A DNA stretch of 5,496 bases from Equadaptatus sp045642965 (GTDB taxonomy: Bacteria; Synergistota; Synergistia; Synergistales; Synergistaceae). Of this stretch, positions 4,020-5,496 are shown in pieces (the stretch's first letter is position 1; each line of letters begins with the position of its first letter). Under the pieces are notes generated by a model. It had not been told where the DNA came from, did not search any database, and saw only the letters and a program-made list of their open reading frames with translations. Location of the stretch: the NCBI GenBank assembly GCA_045642965.1, contig JAZUJX010000070.1, positions 1 through 5,496 on the forward strand, given 5' to 3'. The position numbers and the translations under genes are program-made.

Positions 4020-5496
4020 TTATTCTTCCGCCATCGCTTTCAGTTTTTCTTCAAGCGCCGGGTAGGCGACTTTGCCTGTCGCAAGAACGGGCATGTCTTC
4101 CATGCAGATTATTTTTTTCGGTATCGCGATTTCCGCAACGCCGTATTCTGCAAGTTTGGCGCGGACGTCTCTCTGCTGCAGGTCGGGCGAGGTGGTGACA
4201 AGCGTCAGGGTTTCGCCTTTGCTGCCGCCTTCGGTCATTACCGCCGCATGGTGGTGTTCCGGCCATACTTCGTTGATGACTTCTTCTATTGAGGCAAGAG
4301 ATACCATTTCGCCGCCTATTTTCGCAAAGCGTTTCGCGCGTCCGAGTATCGTTACAAAGCCGTCTTCGTCCACGTCCACAATGTCTCCCGTGTCGTACCA
4401 GCCGTCTTTAAGCGGCTCTATTACGCCAGGGTTGGTCGAGCGGATGTAGCCTTTCATGATGTTGTCGCCTTTAAGCCAGAGTCTGCCGCCTTTTGCAACA
4501 CCTTCGACAGGTTCAAGCCTGTAGTCTATGCCTGAGCAGAACAGTCCTACGGAGCCTGCTTTAAAGTGTGCATGGTAGTTGTTGGCGACAACCGGAGAGG
4601 CTTCCGTTACGCCGTAGCCTTCCGTTATGCGTATGCCGAAGCGGTTGAACCAGTGCTCCAGCGTTGCCGGGCGCGTTTTTTCGCCGCCCTGCACAAGCAG
4701 GCGCACCGATGAGAAGTCGTAGTTGTTTGTCGCCGCTTTGGCGTAACCCTGAAGGAAGGTGTCCGTTGAGAAGATTATCGTTATTCTTTCGTCGTAGCAG
4801 GCTGCCGCGATTGTTTTGTAGGCTATCGGCGACGGGTAGAATACAACGAAGAAGCCGAGCGTTACAGGCATAAATACGCCGCTAAGGCCGAAGGAGTGGA
4901 ATATCGGCATTGCGTTCATTGCCCTGTCGCTCTGGTAGAATTCAACGCGCGTGAACATCTGCGCATGGTTTGTGTTGAGGTTTTTGTGGCTGAGCGCAAC
5001 GCCTTTGGGCGCGCCTTCGGAGCCTGAGGTGAAGAGGACGAGAGCCGTTTTGTCCGTTTCGCCTTCTTTGACCGGCGCGGATTTTATGAACGGGGCATAG
5101 AGCGCAGCCGCAATTTTTTCGCCGGTTGTTATGCTCTTGCCTATGTCGTCGAGCCATACGATGCGTATGCCGGCTTCGACAAGCGCGTCAACAAGCCCTG
5201 AGAGTTTGCCTTTGTCAATGAAGGTATGGGCTGTGATTACCGTTTTTATCTGTGCCGTGCGGCAGCAGCTTACAAGCGCGCGCCCGCCGATTGAGAAGTT
5301 CAGCGGAGACGGGATTTTGCCTATGTTCTGCAGCGCGTAGAGCGAAATTACGCCGGCAAGCGAGGTCGGAAGCAGAACGCCGACAACGTCGCCTTCAAAT
5401 TTCTGTTTTCTGTAAAGTCCCTGTATCAGCAGTATGCGCGTGATAAATCCGTTGTAGGTGACGGGTTTTGAGCCTAAGTCCGCAAAGAGGCGCCTG
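4020..5496 (-). CDS. aas: Acyl-[ACP] synthetase (AMP-forming) domain of Aas, N-terminus outside the window
   Basis: The visible 491 residues are an acyl-activating ligase that joins a fatty acid to acyl-carrier protein through an acyl-AMP. In Aas this feeds an acyltransferase that reacylates lyso-phosphatidylethanolamine at the inner membrane. Motifs, numbered from the first visible residue: LVLFTSGSEGAPKGVALSHK with the P-loop at 156-165, PIFHSFGLSG (197-206), EGYGVTEASPVV (292-303), WYDTGD (366-371), GRAKRFAKIGGEMVS (385-399) and VLATGK with the catalytic-type lysine at 475. The FTSGSEG, PIFHSFGL, EGYGVTE and GRAKRFAKI...GEMVSL blocks agree closely with E. coli Aas from memory. The frame is open to the right edge, so the ATG at 4956-4958 is internal and not the start. 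Whether a PlsC-like acyltransferase domain is fused upstream cannot be seen. No terminator follows directly. Confidence 0.88.
   Translation of the reverse strand, partial: RRLFADLGSKPVTYNGFITRILLIQGLYRKQKFEGDVVGVLLPTSLAGVISLYALQNIGKIPSPLNFSIGGRALVSCCRTAQIKTVITAHTFIDKGKLSGLVDALVEAGIRIVWLDDIGKSITTGEKIAAALYAPFIKSAPVKEGETDKTALVLFTSGSEGAPKGVALSHKNLNTNHAQMFTRVEFYQSDRAMNAMPIFHSFGLSGVFMPVTLGFFVVFYPSPIAYKTIAAACYDERITIIFSTDTFLQGYAKAATNNYDFSSVRLLVQGGEKTRPATLEHWFNRFGIRITEGYGVTEASPVVANNYHAHFKAGSVGLFCSGIDYRLEPVEGVAKGGRLWLKGDNIMKGYIRSTNPGVIEPLKDGWYDTGDIVDVDEDGFVTILGRAKRFAKIGGEMVSLASIEEVINEVWPEHHHAAVMTEGGSKGETLTLVTTSPDLQQRDVRAKLAEYGVAEIAIPKKIICMEDMPVLATGKVAYPALEEKLKAMAEE

Noticed and set aside
3945..4292. 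Plus-strand frame of 115 codons overlapping the aas 3' end.
   Set aside because: It is mostly antisense to aas, low in coding character, and covers the antisense RNA promoter.
4956..4958. ATG as the start of the acyl-ACP synthetase.
   Set aside because: The same frame continues upstream to the window edge and holds the essential TSGSEGAPKG loop (5001-5030), so this methionine is internal.

Overview
The window is a bacterial chromosomal segment of moderate GC content. The coding genes visible all lie on the minus strand. Isoleucine is written mostly as ATA, Shine-Dalgarno sites are strong, and there is a complete DctP/DctQ/DctM-type TRAP transporter. This would fit an anaerobic, amino-acid or organic-acid fermenting bacterium such as a member of the Synergistota. 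That placement is an impression from style and gene content, not a demonstrated one.

Layout, left to right. Positions 1-123 are a GC-rich stretch with inverted repeats that I could not assign. Positions 126-241 hold degenerate seven-base repeats in both orientations. Small hairpins and a strong terminator (306-333) then close the minus-strand TRAP operon. The operon runs from dctP (3274 to 2285) through dctQ (2276 to 1683) to dctM (1686 to 370). It encodes a periplasmic binding protein, a small four-helix subunit and the large transport subunit. Its promoter near 3340-3367 has a perfect inverted repeat between the -35 and -10 boxes, a likely operator. Upstream of it is a tract of degenerate heptamers (about 3434-3609). 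The right end (4020-5496) is the acyl-ACP synthetase part of an Aas-like enzyme, whose N-terminus lies outside the window.

The most interesting region is 3701-3975, between the TRAP operon and aas. A 39-codon plus-strand ORF (3767-3886) encodes a single hydrophobic helix with a basic tail. It is preceded by a near-perfect extended Shine-Dalgarno sequence and a sigma70-like promoter. Opposite and convergent is a candidate antisense RNA of about 90 nt with its own TTGACA promoter (3948-3975), a 5' hairpin and an intrinsic terminator that falls inside the last codons of the small ORF. The loop of the antisense 5' hairpin is complementary over nine bases to codons 6-9 of the small ORF, and the small ORF's ribosome-binding site can fold into a hairpin. 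This is the architecture of a convergent type I toxin-antitoxin cassette (compare Fst/RNA II and TxpA/RatA). I do not recognise the peptide as a named family. The cassette is an inference from sequence layout and has not been tested.
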